Positions 44,601 to 55,128 of a DNA stretch of 64,000 bases are shown piece by piece (position 1 is the stretch's first letter; each line of letters begins with the position of its first letter). The notes below the pieces were generated by a model. The model made no database searches, was not told the DNA's origin, and saw nothing but the letters and a program-made list of their open reading frames with translations. Location of the stretch: assembly GCA_047967505.1 (NCBI GenBank), contig CM106540.1; one strand, given 5' to 3'. Both the position numbers and the translations under genes were made by a program. Origin of the DNA: Dipteris shenzhenensis (lineage: Eukaryota > Polypodiophyta > Polypodiopsida > Gleicheniales).

Positions 44601-45072
44601 AGCTTGTGAGCATTCTTGTAGATGTGTTCAAGCTCTCGGTCTTTGGGAAAGATTTAGTCTTGTGGTGTGAGCATGGCCTTTGTTTCTACCTGGGAATTCT
44701 TAAAGAATGTTCTCAATTGGGAGAGGACGCAAGGTCAAGTGGCCAAGCTTTGAGGGCTCACTTGTGGCTTTTGTATAAATGGCGATCTTTAAAAAGCATA
44801 GAGACTCTCATTGAGATTTTGGTGTAGTTGATTCAGGAAAGTGTTTATCTTTTGTGGGTTGAAGAGGGTTAAAAAGTAAATTTATAGTGGATGGAGGGCC
44901 TAACAAATGCTTTAAAAGAAACAATAGTTATGATTGAAGATTTTCGTCCTTCAAAATTTTCAATTCTTGTAGAAAGTGCTTGGGCCTAAAAGGATGTATC
45001 TCGCAATTTGAAGTTGACTATTAGATTCTTTTTATCACTTGCATAAGGCATTGATTGATGTTATGCGTGCAG

Positions 45073-45195
45073 GTGTTAAATATGACCGAGCAAGAGCTCA
45101 ATCGAGTTGATGTGCGCATAGGATTGATTGGTGCTTTGCAATTTATGGATGGGTCTCCTCAAGTAGTGCGAAACCTACAACGTCTTCAATCTCAA
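45073..45195 (+). CDS. TPLATE: TPLATE exon 4 (about residues 800-840)
   Basis: A 123-bp exon between acceptor GTGCAG (ending 45072) and donor GTACTT (45196). It reads VLNMTEQELNRVDVRIGLIG then ALQFMDGSPQVVRNLQRLQS. This matches the conserved TPLATE segment with NxTE.ELNRVD and FMDGSPQ in the beta-sandwich of the appendage. Phase 0 at both ends. The remaining roughly 330 residues expected for the family were not found in the window, so the gene continues beyond 64000. Confidence 0.92.
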
Positions 45196-45343
45196 GTACT
45201 TTATTCTATGCTCAAGCTTCTGTTGGATTTCTTTCTACAATAAGATTTACAAGTTTTAGATATGTTCAATAGTTCTCGAACATATCCTATGCGTGGGTCC
45301 AACTATAGTGCATACATGTGAGTCGATGCATACACGTAAGGAG

Positions 45344-45345
<2 letters not shown>

Positions 45346-45381
<36 letters not shown>
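45346..45381. repeat. (GA)n microsatellite in intron 4
   Basis: About 18 GA units, 150 bp after exon 4. No LINE sequence is evident on either side. Confidence 0.9.
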
Positions 45382-45384
<3 letters not shown>

Positions 45385-45489
45385 CCACAAGAGATATAGA
45401 ACCAACAAAAATATATTTCCGTCTGATAGCACACAATACAAAAGAAGTCCAGATACCCACCAAATTGTGGTCCTTTATCTTTACCCCAC

Positions 45490-46640
45490 TACCTCTGTGG
45501 CACTTCTAGATCCTTGAGCCCACGTGCTCCTTGCCCAGCATCTGTAGACTTTAGTCTCCATGCCTGATCCCTGCTCCTTGCTGCCCTGGAAGACAGCCAA
45601 GGGTGCAGCCCCTTCCTGAGCTTTGTATGCAGCTCTTCAGTCTCCACGGGATCCCCTGGATGGTGGCCCAGATGTGCTGCTCTGCTGCTGCAATCTGCTG
45701 CCTGAAATGCTGCTCTGGTGGACTTAGAATGAGGCCCCAAGGGGCCCCTTTTATAGGTGCTGGAAGCCCCTAAATCAACTGACCTGGTAGGGGGCAATTG
45801 GCCGACCCAAACAGTCTGCCCCAGCTGACCCCCGGGTCCCCGGGCTCTCTCTTTGAGGCCTTTGCAGGCCGTGTTTGACAACGTGGCAGGCTGCCACTGG
45901 CCCAGACTTCTACAGTCCTACCCTGACCTGTTCTAGGGCAAACTAGGCGCCCATTCAGCCCTACCGTTTCACCTCCTGTCAATCCAGGTTCCAGCCTCTA
46001 GGTCCTCTCCAACATCTCTGTACAACCTGCTGTGTTCATCCATAATGCTGCTGAAGACCTCCGTACTGTTGCTGATGTCATTACACTGCTCCAGCCTCCT
46101 AGATCTGTGCAGATCTACTCCCACATGAGCCATACTGCCATGCATTCATGTGGGCCTCCACGGAGCTCTAGATTGCCAGGTATGTCCTTGGACCTGCTGC
46201 CCACATGGCAACCGATGTGCTGTCCATGTGGCAGCCCCATGCTTTGTTGTTTTGCTGTGTATGCTGCCCATGTGGCGCCAGCACGGGACACCAGTGTCCT
46301 TCATCAACCAGCCGAGACGTCGCTCCAAGCCAGCCGAGACGCTGCTTCAAGCCTCTCCATCGCAGTACTGCGCAAGACGGTGAAGGCCTAACGACGTGAT
46401 TCGCGAAGAAGGCACAACTCAACTTCTGAAACACCTCTGCAGTACGAGTTGCTGAAGGAGACGCGAAACTCCCATCCGCGACTCAGCCACCGCCAACGAC
46501 AGCTCGCGCAACGATCTCCAGCGACATATCCTCTCGCCTAGCCCCAGGTTGACTCTGCAAAACTCTCTCTATCAAGCTTCAAACGATCCCAGCGCCATCT
46601 CCTTCACGTCCGTCGCCTCCATGCACTCTCACAGAAATCT
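45490..46640 (-). other. LTR-like sequence with minus-strand TATA box
   Basis: No credible gene. The minus strand carries ACCTATAAAAGGGGCCCCTT at about 45738-45757, similar in context to the solo LTR at 39599-40785 (CTATAAAAGGGCCCCTTGGC). The stretch is G+C-rich compared with the rest of the intron. Open frames here are compositional. LTR borders and target duplication were not found. Confidence 0.4.
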
Positions 46641-46779
46641 CCAAGGTTCACTTACCTTAGGAGATTGACACGTGTCCAGTTACCCACATAAGGTTGGGTC
46701 CCCTAATGCTGGTCAGGTAACTGCGTGAACCCCTAGTCAAGTTAACCCAAGGCTGGGTTACTCAAGAAAAGGTGGTCAA

Positions 46780-47185
46780 AAATCAGCCACGTGGCACTTA
46801 TCCACTTGCCACGTCACCTTATCCATCTGCCACGTGTCACAAGCTATCCTCTTGCCACCTCAGCAGTCTCCAGTGCATGCCACGTGGCAACCTTATCTCT
46901 GAAGCTGCCACGTCATCAGTGCCACCTCAGCTGCAACGTCAGCTGACACGTCATCAGGCCACGTCATTACTGACTACCACGTCACCTCTGCCACGTCATC
47001 AGGCACGTCATCAGTGCCACATCAGCAGTGCCACCTCAGCACTGACCTCTGCAGGCACAATCCCTTGTCAAGCACACTGTGCACACACTGCATGTGCACA
47101 CAGTTGCCACCTCAGCACAGAGCTTCACTGGCACACCTCTTGCTAAGCACAGTGCCACATCATCACTGCATGTGACTCACAGTGA
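46780..47185. repeat. Dense array of ACGT-core and CCACCTCAGC motifs
   Basis: About 400 bp made of variants of GCCACGTCATCAGTGCCACC and GCCACGTGGCA. At least twelve ACGT cores are visible by eye, several in CACGTG or CCACGTCA contexts that plant bZIP and bHLH factors are known to bind. The units are irregularly spaced. See findings. Confidence 0.75.
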
Positions 47186-47487
47186 CACATCACCATTGAG
47201 CACCATTTGCACTCCTTTTGCCCCTCCACCTAGATCAAGTCATATCTCTTGATCTAGGAAGAATTTGAGGGCGCTCCAAAAAGGAAAGTCGCTCGTTTTT
47301 TCGTGCTCTACGCGCTCGTCACATCACGTGCACATTTCGGTGCAAGTTACACTCACATTAGCCTCGCCGACAAAACCACTTCCTTCACGCACATTTGCCT
47401 CTACATCGACGCATCTAACCCAGCACTTAAAAAGAACAAAAGAAAAGGAATTATTTGCTATTCTTTCATTGATCGACTATTGGTTTA

Positions 47488-47990
47488 GATGTAGATCAGA
47501 GTAGACTAGATCGCCATAAAGGGGACGCTTTGAATTTTCCCAAGTTGCCAATCTAAGCCATGCCCGAAATTCCGGACTAGTTCCTACTGGGAGTCAGTTC
47601 ATACGCTCACATATGGTTTCACATCATTACATTACCTGAAACCTTACATTCATCAGTTCAATGAGCAGACTTCAGAGTTCAGAGGCATTGCAGATAGATT
47701 CAGTGGGCAGATAGCACTTGATCGCCATAGAGTAGAGTAGATCGCCATAGAGTAGATCAGAGTAGACTAGATCGCCATAGAGGGGACGCTTTGAATTTCC
47801 CCAAGTTGCCAATCTAAGCCATGCTTGAAATTCCCGACTAGTTCCTACTCGGAGTCAGTCCATACGCTCACATACGGTTTCACATCATTACATTACCTGA
47901 AACCTTACATTCATTAGTTCAGTGAGCAGACTTCAGAGTTCAGAGGCATTGCAGATTGATTTAGTGGGCAGATAGCACTTGATTTCACAC
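47488..47990 (+). repeat. Imperfect tandem duplication of about 250 bp before Copia family 2
   Basis: The stretch from GAGTAGACTAGATCGCCATA to GGGCAGATAGCACTTGAT occurs twice, the second copy starting near 47755. The second copy is preceded by extra short repeats of GATCGCCATAGAGTA. Just downstream a smaller repeat (TTGTAAAGCC...TTGGCTAT) also occurs twice (48008-48100). It lies where the 5' LTR or leader of the Copia at 48239 is expected. Confidence 0.85.
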
Positions 47991-48238
47991 ACACACATGC
48001 CACCATTGTAAAGCCTGTTTGGCTATCTCACGGCATCGTGCACATCATTTTCAGCCTTGTAAAGCCTCTTGGCTATTCCCGGCATCATTGCCACAAGCCT
48101 TGTAATACAGATCAGATTTTATATACTGCAGTTCTATCTTCACCGACGGTTCATAGATTTCACTTGGCATATTCAGTGTATTTGCAGTTGATTCATACAG
48201 AGATTTTCAGGACACTTTTTGAGTACATTTCTTGCACC

Positions 48239-49372
48239 ATGTCGACTAGCAACCTCAATTTGGAGGCATCTGCTAAGTTAGACAACTCCAATTTCGGTAC
48301 ATGGAAATACCGAATGGAGACCATTCTTGTGCTTCAGGACAAATGGGAGTATGTCGATGGGTCTGCACCTAGACCATTGGCCGACCCAGCCACCAGTAGC
48401 TCTACTTCATTTGTTGTCACAGCACTAGCAACGGAATCTACATGGGGATCTACATCTACACAAACAGTTTCCGCATCAGTAGCAGATCCTGCCATTGCCT
48501 GAGCTCAAGCAGAATGGGATAAGAAAGACAAGTATGCCTATCACCTGATCAAGCAGAATGTGCAAGATGTCATGCTAGGACAACTCAACACAGTCAAGAC
48601 ATCAAAAGAAGCATGGGATATGCTCGCCGCTCTCTACGAGTCCAAGAACACATCCAGGATTCTCACCCTGAGAAACCAGATCAACCTGAGTTTCCGAAAC
48701 AGCAGTGAAACCGGTCATGCTTATGTACTCCGCATAAAAGGCTACAACAATAAACTTGCAGCAGCAGGAGAGACTATGAACCTCGCAGAAATGGTTCAAG
48801 TCATTCTGAATGGACTAGGAGAGGGATACGAGAATCTAGTCCAGAGTATTGCCATCCAACGGCAAATTCCAACACTGGAAGAACTTCAGTCAGTTCTACT
48901 TGGTGAAGAACTCAGGACTCAGGCAATTCAAGCACGTAAAGGTCATTCTAATGATCAGGCATTCACAGCTTCAGACAGAAGCAGAGGCAAAGGCAGAAAC
49001 AGAGGTAGATTATATCAGAAAAGTGATCATCATCAACAAAATCAAAGTCAGAATCAGCATCAGCATCAGCATCAGCATCATCCTCAGCAACATCAAAATC
49101 AGCATAGAGGAAATCATTCCAATCGAGGAAGATTCCAAGGACGAGGGAATGCATCCACCAATGTGTCAAACATTCAGTGCAACTACTGTCACAAGTTTAA
49201 ACACTATAAAAGAGATTGTCGCAAGAAGAAGTACGACCAAGGCGGTCAATCCAGCAGTAATCGAGGGAATTCCCGAGGAAGAGGAAATCATTGTGGTGGA
49301 CATTCTAGTCAAAGTCATTTTGCAAATGAACATGGAAATGTTTCTTGCAAGCGAGGAATTGCATCAGACTGA
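48239..49372 (+). pseudogene. Copia family 2 gag, one stop
   Basis: MSTSNLNLEASAKLDNSNFG, then WKYRMETILVLQDKWEYVDG, a stop at 48500-48502, and in the same frame LNTVKTSKEAWDMLAALYES and a Gln/His-rich stretch. The CCHC zinc knuckle CNYCHKFKHYKRDC follows. The Gln/His stretch (about 49035-49110) is made of CAGCAT repeats. With the one stop removed it would be a typical Copia gag of about 375 residues. Pol continues in the +1 frame. Confidence 0.9.
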
Positions 49373-50996
49373 TACAATGCACCTAGACACTGATTTCAAT
49401 CCTAAAGAGGATTTCAGCTATCAAGTCGACCAAGTGGAACAGGATCCTTGGTACATCGACAGCGGTGCATCATCCCATATGACAAATCATCAGGAATGGT
49501 TCATAGAGATGAAACCATTGGAAGGACAGAAAAATGTCATCTACAGAGCAGATAATACACCGAATCCAGTTCAAGGGACAGGTGTAATCCTGAACAATTT
49601 CACTGGTACAAAAGGATTAGTCAAAGATGTGCTCTATGTTCCGAAGCTCAGCAAGAACCTTTTGTTAGTAGGTCAAATGACAGAACACAATTACAAAGTC
49701 ATCTTCGACGGTGATGAATGCACTATCAGAGACAAATCTAAAAGATGTCAGCTAGTAGCAAAAGGTGTCAAGGAAGGACGCTTATGCAAAATGCTAGCTA
49801 CAGTACCAGATAAGCATGCCATGTCAGCTCAAATGCAACAAATGCCACTATCTGCAAAATGGCACAATAGATATGGTCATGTTAACTTCAAGTACTGGTT
49901 AGATCTCAGGAATCAGAATATGGCAATTGGGATTCCGAAGCTACAGTTTCTTGGAAAAGTTTGTGAAGCATGCTGCTTCGGCAAACAAAAGCGAACCAAC
50001 TTTGTCAGAAGTACCTCTCGTGCACGAGGTATTCTTGATTTGATTCATACAGATGTATGGGGTTATGCCCAGACCCGCAGCATCAATGGTTCACTTTACT
50101 ACTTGACCTTCATCGACGACTACAGTAGATATTGTTGGGTCTACTTTCTGAAAGAGAAATCTGAAGTGTTTTTTAGATTTCAAGAATTCAAAGCCATGGT
50201 AGAAAATCAAACAGGCAGAAAGATCAAGGTCATGAGATCAGACAGAGGAGGTGAATACATGTTTTCAGCATTCATGAACTTTTGCAAAAATCACGGCATA
50301 CGAAGACAATTTACATGTGCAGATACTCCTCAGCAGAATGCAATAGCTGAAAGGAAGAATGGGACTTTAGCAGACAGTGCTAGAGCAATGCTTAGTGAAA
50401 AGCATCTTTCGAATCAGTATTGGGCAGAAGCAATAGCGACAGCAAACTACTTGCTTAATTGGCTTCCTACCGAACTGATACAAGGTATGACTCCTCATGA
50501 AGCATTCACTGGACACAAGCCACGCATTGGGCATCTCCACATATTTGGTTGCATAGCATATGCCCATATACATGATGATCATAGCAGGAAATTGGATGCG
50601 AAGTCACGCAAATGCATCATGGTTGGCTACAGTGAAGAAAGCAAAGCATACAAATTGTATGATCCCATCAATCGCAAAGTCATTATCTCCAGAGATGTAA
50701 TCTTTGATGAGGAATCAGAATGGAAAACCTCACCTACACAAGAGATAGAAGCATCGACTTCACAGTCATCTATAGAACAGGTTGATGAAGAAGAGCAAGA
50801 ATTGCCAGCAACACCCCAAGCAGAGCCACAGCGGCTCAGACGGTCTACTAGGGAAAGCAGACCTCCAGCCAGATTGACATATGCTCAGAAAGGCAAAGCA
50901 ATTCAGGTGGAAACCACTAACTATGCTCTTATGACTACCATCATGGCTACAGAAGAACCAGTGTACTTCGAAGACGCCGTAGACAAGCCAGAATGA
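49330..50996 (+). pseudogene. Copia family 2 pol: protease and integrase, open frame
   Basis: An uninterrupted frame. Protease is DPWYIDSGASSHMTNHQEWF (DSGA active site). The zinc-binding domain is WHNRYGHVNFKYW...CEACCFGKQK (HHCC). The integrase core is DLIHTDVWGYA, KVMRSDRGGEY and QQNAIAERKNG, with the D-D-E triad intact. The C-terminal part includes SRKCIMVGYSEESKAYKLYD. The frame stops at 50994-50996, just before RT. This half looks functional. Confidence 0.92.
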
Positions 50997-52596
50997 CAAA
51001 CTGCTATGAATGAAGAAATGGAAGCTTTGTATAAGAATAATACTTGGAAATTATGCGACCTTCCACCAGGAAAGAAGGATATACTTGGAAATTATGCGAC
51101 CTTCCACCAGGAAAGAAGGATATACTGCTATGAATGAAGAAATGAAAGCTTTGTATAAGAATAATACTTGGAAATTATGCGACCTTCCACCAGGAAAGAA
51201 GGATATACAATGTGAAGTACAATCCAGATGGCAGTATTTAGAGATACAAAGCCAGATTAGTTGCAAAAGGTATGGTCAAGACTTGGAGACTTATGCTCGA
51301 GTAGCAAAGATGGATTCCATACGGTTCTTGATATCACTAGCGACACTCAGCAAATGGAATGTGTATTAGCTCGATGTCAAGAATGCATTTCTCAATGGTT
51401 ATCTAGACGAGGAAGTCTACATGCAACAACCTGCAGGTTATGTTGAACTAGGAAAGGAGACAAAGGTTTGCCATCTCAAGAAAAGTCTCTACGGCTTAAA
51501 ACAAGCATCCAGAAGTTAGTATAGCAGAATTGACAAGTATTTTGCTGATCTGGGATACATGAAATCCAATGCAGATCATACTCTCTACTACAAAGTTCAA
51601 GGGGAAGACATTACTATTGCACTTTTGTACGTAGATGATCTGATTGTGACAGGAAGCAAGGATAGCTTCATGGGAAAACTAAAACAAGACTTATCTGCAG
51701 AGTTCGACATGAAAGATCTTGGACTTATGCACTATTGTCTTGGAATTGAGTTCTAGAGAGATTCAGATAGCACATTTATGAGTCAGCTCAAGTATGTTGA
51801 CAGTCTCATGAAGAAGTTTCATATGGCAGATTGCAAGATTGCAGCCACTCCCATGGAACAGAGTTTGAAACTTACTAAAGATTCAGAAAAGCCTACAGTC
51901 AATGACAAATACTACAGACAGCTCATCGGGTCTCTTATATATCTGACAATCACATGGCCAGATATTTGTTATGCAGTAAGCTCACTAGCATAGTTTATGG
52001 CAAATCCAAAACAGTCTCACTGGAATGCAGCTAAAAGAGTCTTGAGATACATCAGAGGTACAAGACAGTTTGGGATAGAATACAGGGGAAGTCATCCACG
52101 GTTGGATGGATACTGTGACAGTGACTATGCCAGAGATCATGAGACCGGGAGATCGACACATGGATATGCATTTTTCCTTGGTCAAGGTGCTATATCATGG
52201 TTGTCAAACAAACAGCCAACTATTTCTTTGTCTTTAACTGAAGCATAATATAGGGCACTCACTACAGGTGCATGCGAGGCTATATGGCTCAGAAGACTAT
52301 TGTTAGAAACAGATTACTTTGATGAGTCAAATCCAACAACAATATACTGTGATAATCAATCGGCTCAAGCATTGGCCAAAAATCCAGTATATCACTCTAG
52401 GACAAAGCACATTGATGTCAGAGAGCACTTCATCAGAGAAAGAGTGTTACTTGGTGACGTCACTCTGCAGCATTGTGATAGCAAAGAGAATGTTGCAGAC
52501 ATCTTTACCAAACCACTCGGTAAAGAGCTATTCGAGAAACACCGACTAGCTCTTGGTTTGACACAGAGGAAGGACATTCCCATTAAAGGGGTGTGA
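50997..52596 (+). pseudogene. Copia family 2 pol: RT and RNase H, frameshift and stops
   Basis: RT motifs: [49 protein letters not shown] (YVDD intact) and MKDLGLMHYCLGIEF. RNase H: GYCDSDYARDHETGRS, ISWLSNKQPTISLSLTEA, YCDNQSAQALAKNP and KHIDVREHFIRE. Stops at 51367-51369, about 51514, 51754-51756, 51991-51993 and 52246-52248. Several replace Trp, Gln or Glu codons by single transitions. An internal duplication at 51001-51207 shifts the frame by one. Confidence 0.92.
51001..51207 (+). repeat. Short tandem duplications in RT, order A-B-B-A-B
   Basis: A is 42 bp (CTGCTATGAATGAAGAAATG and following bases) at 51001-51042 and 51125-51166. B is 41 bp (starting CTTGGAAATTATGCGACC) at 51043-51083, 51084-51124 and 51167-51207. 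The extra 124 bp explains the change of frame between integrase and RT. Confidence 0.95.
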
Positions 52597-52600
52597 TGAA

Positions 52601-53399
52601 TGTAATGCTCAGTCCTTCTTCGATTCCCCAGAATCATCATCTTGAGGGAAGGCCTACTTCATGATGTTGATCTTGAGGGAAGGTGTTGAGAGTTCACGCT
52701 CAACATCATGTGATCATGTGTGCATAGCACCATCACGTGATCATATGTGCATAGCACTAACCTTATAGAGTGCTATAAAGGAAAGGGTTAGATCCCCTAA
52801 CCCTAACCCTAAAAGGGTTTGTATATATTCTATTTTTTCAACTAAATCTAGTGTATAGTTAGTCATTTGTAATGCTCAGTCCTTCTTCGATTCCCCAGAA
52901 TCATCATCTTGAGGGAAGGCCTACTTCATGATGTTGATCTTGAGGGAAGGTGTTGAGAGTTCACGCTCAACATCATGTGATCATGTGTGCATAGCACCAT
53001 CACGCGATCATATGTGCATAGCACTAACCTTATAGAGTGCTATAAAGGAAAGGGTTAGATCCCCTAACCCTAACCCTAAAAGGGTTTGTATATATTCTAT
53101 TTTTTCAACTAAATCTAGTGTACAGTTAGTCATTTGTAATACTCAGTCCTTCTTCGATTCCCCAGAATCATCATCTTGAGGGAAGGCCTACTTCATTTGA
53201 TCTTGATGGAAGGTGTTGAGAGTTCACGCTCAACATCATGTGATCATGTGTGCATAGCACCATCACGTGATCATATGTGCATAGCACTAACCTTATAGAG
53301 TGCTATAAAGGAAAGTATTAGATCCCCTAACCCTAACCCTAAAAGGGTTTGTATATATTCTATTTTTTCAACTAAATCTAGTGTACAGTTAGTCATTTG
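52601..53399 (+). repeat. Three tandem copies of a 267-bp unit spanning polypurine tract and LTR start
   Basis: Copies start at 52601, 52868 and 53135. Each contains the end of the internal region (CAGTCCTTCTTCGATTCCCC), the purine tract TTGAGGGAAGG, the LTR start TGTTGAGAGTTCACGCTC, a TATA-like CTATAAAGG, and a CCCTAACCCTAACCC stretch. Copies differ by a few bases. Copy 3 lacks about 12 bp before the purine tract. Confidence 0.95.
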
Positions 53400-53640
53400 T
53401 GGTGTGCTCTCTAGCTGTGCCCTCTCTCCTCATCTCCACTCTTCTCCTCTCCCCTCTTCATATTTTGTCAAACCCACCGAGGCAAAGGGCTCACTAAGGC
53501 TGCCCTTGCTAAGTGCTATGCTAATAATCTCAAAAACTCAAGCACTTAAAGCTAGTGCTGGAAAGACATATCCAGGTGCCATGGTGGCTCTCCGCTGGGA
53601 TGTGAACTTGTCTCGTATTTGTGTCTATGGAGTCATCTCT
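53400..53640. other. Unassigned; may be the rest of the family 2 LTR
   Basis: C/T-rich start followed by sequence without recognisable content, between the triplicated LTR start and LINE F. Confidence 0.35.
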
Positions 53641-54610
53641 CACTGTGGCTGGGGGGGCATGGTGTCAATGATCTTTGTGTCTCAAGAGTGACACCTCGGC
53701 CGGGACAGTCCCCTATGAGTAGTCTGGCTCCACTGCCCCGCTTCTTCGTCTCTTCCCGGTCACTGGTCCATGCTGCTCTCATGTCGGCTATCTCCTCCTC
53801 CACTCCAGTATGTCTCGGGGCTGACTTGAATGTATAGAACTTTGTGAAATGTCGCTGTACTCTATCTATCTCTGTCTTTTGTGGCATAGTCACCTTCTAC
53901 TGTCTGATCTACTAGAATATGGACATTTGTCCGACGGCAATCCTCAATGCATGTGAGATCTGTCTGTCCTCCAGATACTGATACTCTCAAGGAGTGGTCA
54001 TGGTAGAATAGGCTCATGGTGTTTCCCCCCCCCCCCCAAGTCTGTGATGTAAAGAGCTGGAGTAGATCCAAAATGTATGATATAGTTGATCTCATCTTGA
54101 GAGATTTGAAGGGACGGGGCATCCAAGCTTTATTGGAAGGAGGGAAGGCGATCCATCTGAATAACTTGACTAGCAAGCCATTTGGATATGTGTGCGTACC
54201 AGGCCGTGGTAGACCCACTCTCAGCTAGTCGTCTGGATGACTCTAGTGCGAACCTAGTCTCCAGCTAGGCAAGGCCCAAACCATGTGAAAATATGTCACC
54301 GTCTGTAAGATGGCATCAATTTAAACTGGTGTCATGGCAAACTAAACATATGCGACCATCTATAAGATGGCATCAATATGAAGTTGTGAAATAGTGAACT
54401 CTGCATGTACCATCTGATTAGGGACCAAGGGCTTACTCCGAATCATCTTAGACTCCATAATCACTTGTAGCCAGTGGATCGCCGATAGGCACTCTCCCAG
54501 ATGGGCACTACATACATAGTTGTCAGCCTCACAAGTGTATCAAATAGCCATCCCTTTATTGGGGGGTCTTGGAATTTTCTTGAAAGCATTGTGTCTCTAG
54601 TCGAGCGAGA
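53640..54610 (-). mobile_element. LINE F fragment, ORF2 C-terminal region
   Basis: Minus strand: IKGWLFDTLVRLTTMYVVPI (about 54540-54590), STGYK*LWSLR, then YILDLLQLFTSQTW with a G-rich insertion and the region before the zinc finger. It is homologous to LINE G at 63.03-64.0 kb (HIIRLDLLQLHTSRTW). Neither endonuclease nor RT catalytic motifs are included. Many frameshifts. Confidence 0.75.
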
Positions 54611-54844
54611 GCTCCCTACCCTTGTGTGAGTCGTGCCTTGGCTGCACGAGTCATTGTGAAGACTGGTCCTGCGAAGACGACCCCTAGATGAGCCTTGACG
54701 ACGGTCAAAGTCCTAGACTACTGTCAAAGAGGGTTGACCTTGGTCCACGAGAGTAGGACAGATTGAAGGCTTTGACATTCACACAACTTGTTTTGTGTAT
54801 TGGGTTGCATGCAAGATCCTAGGATTAGTCTCGAAATTTTCATT

Positions 54845-55128
54845 TGCATGCGAAAGTAACGATTCATGGGTGCCATGGCTAGGTGTATTTAATTAATTGT
54901 TGCAGGTTTTCAAGAGTGGTTTATTCCCCCAGCTTTTATGGAGCCTAGCAAACGGCCAAGAGGTGTCTGTATGACGGAGCCTTCTATTGCATGCGAAAGT
55001 AACGATTCATGGGTGCCATGGCTGGGTGTATTTAATTAATTGTTGCAGGTTTTCAAGAGTGGTTTATTCCCCGAGCTTTTATGGAGCCTAGCAAGCGGCC
55101 AAGAGGTGTTTGTATGATCGTGGCCTTA
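54845..55128 (+). repeat. Tandem duplication, period 143 bp
   Basis: TGCATGCGAAAGTAACGATT and the following sequence occur at 54845 and again at 54988 with only a few differences. Located in presumed LTR sequence. Confidence 0.92.

Larger units (their letters stand above)
32352..45072 (+). other. TPLATE: TPLATE intron 3 (12721 bp) built by nested transposons
   Basis: Donor GTATGA, acceptor GTGCAG ending 45072; exons 3 and 4 join in phase 0. More than 8 kb of it is a nest: Copia relic, LTR element, LINEs and a solo LTR. The parts at 32352-33550 and 43570-44560 have no recognisable gene. A (CT)n tract occurs at about 33431-33475. Confidence 0.9.
48239..52596 (+). mobile_element. Copia retrotransposon (family 2), coding region complete but mutated
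   Basis: gag, protease, integrase, RT and RNase H are all present in Copia order on the plus strand, co-directional with TPLATE. A polypurine tract and LTR start follow at 52684. No 5' LTR matching that start (TGTTGAGAGTTCACG) and no iMet primer site were found upstream, so the 5' end is rearranged or differs. Mutations include one gag stop, a duplication-caused frameshift in RT and five or more stops in RT and RNase H. Confidence 0.92.

Noticed and set aside
46032-46434. Overlapping frames on both strands at 46.0-46.4 kb
   Set aside because: G+C-rich LTR-like DNA gives long frames on several strands by chance. No domain and no splice context.
49020-49115. CAGCAT repeats as a microsatellite or CRISPR-like array
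   Set aside because: They encode the Gln/His stretch of Copia gag in frame. There is no spacer structure, and CRISPR is not expected in a plant nucleus.
52791-53350. CCCTAACCCTAACCCTAAAAGGG-type stretches, telomere-like
   Set aside because: Only two to three units occur in each of the three 267-bp copies and they are part of an LTR unit, so this is not a telomere or interstitial telomere array.
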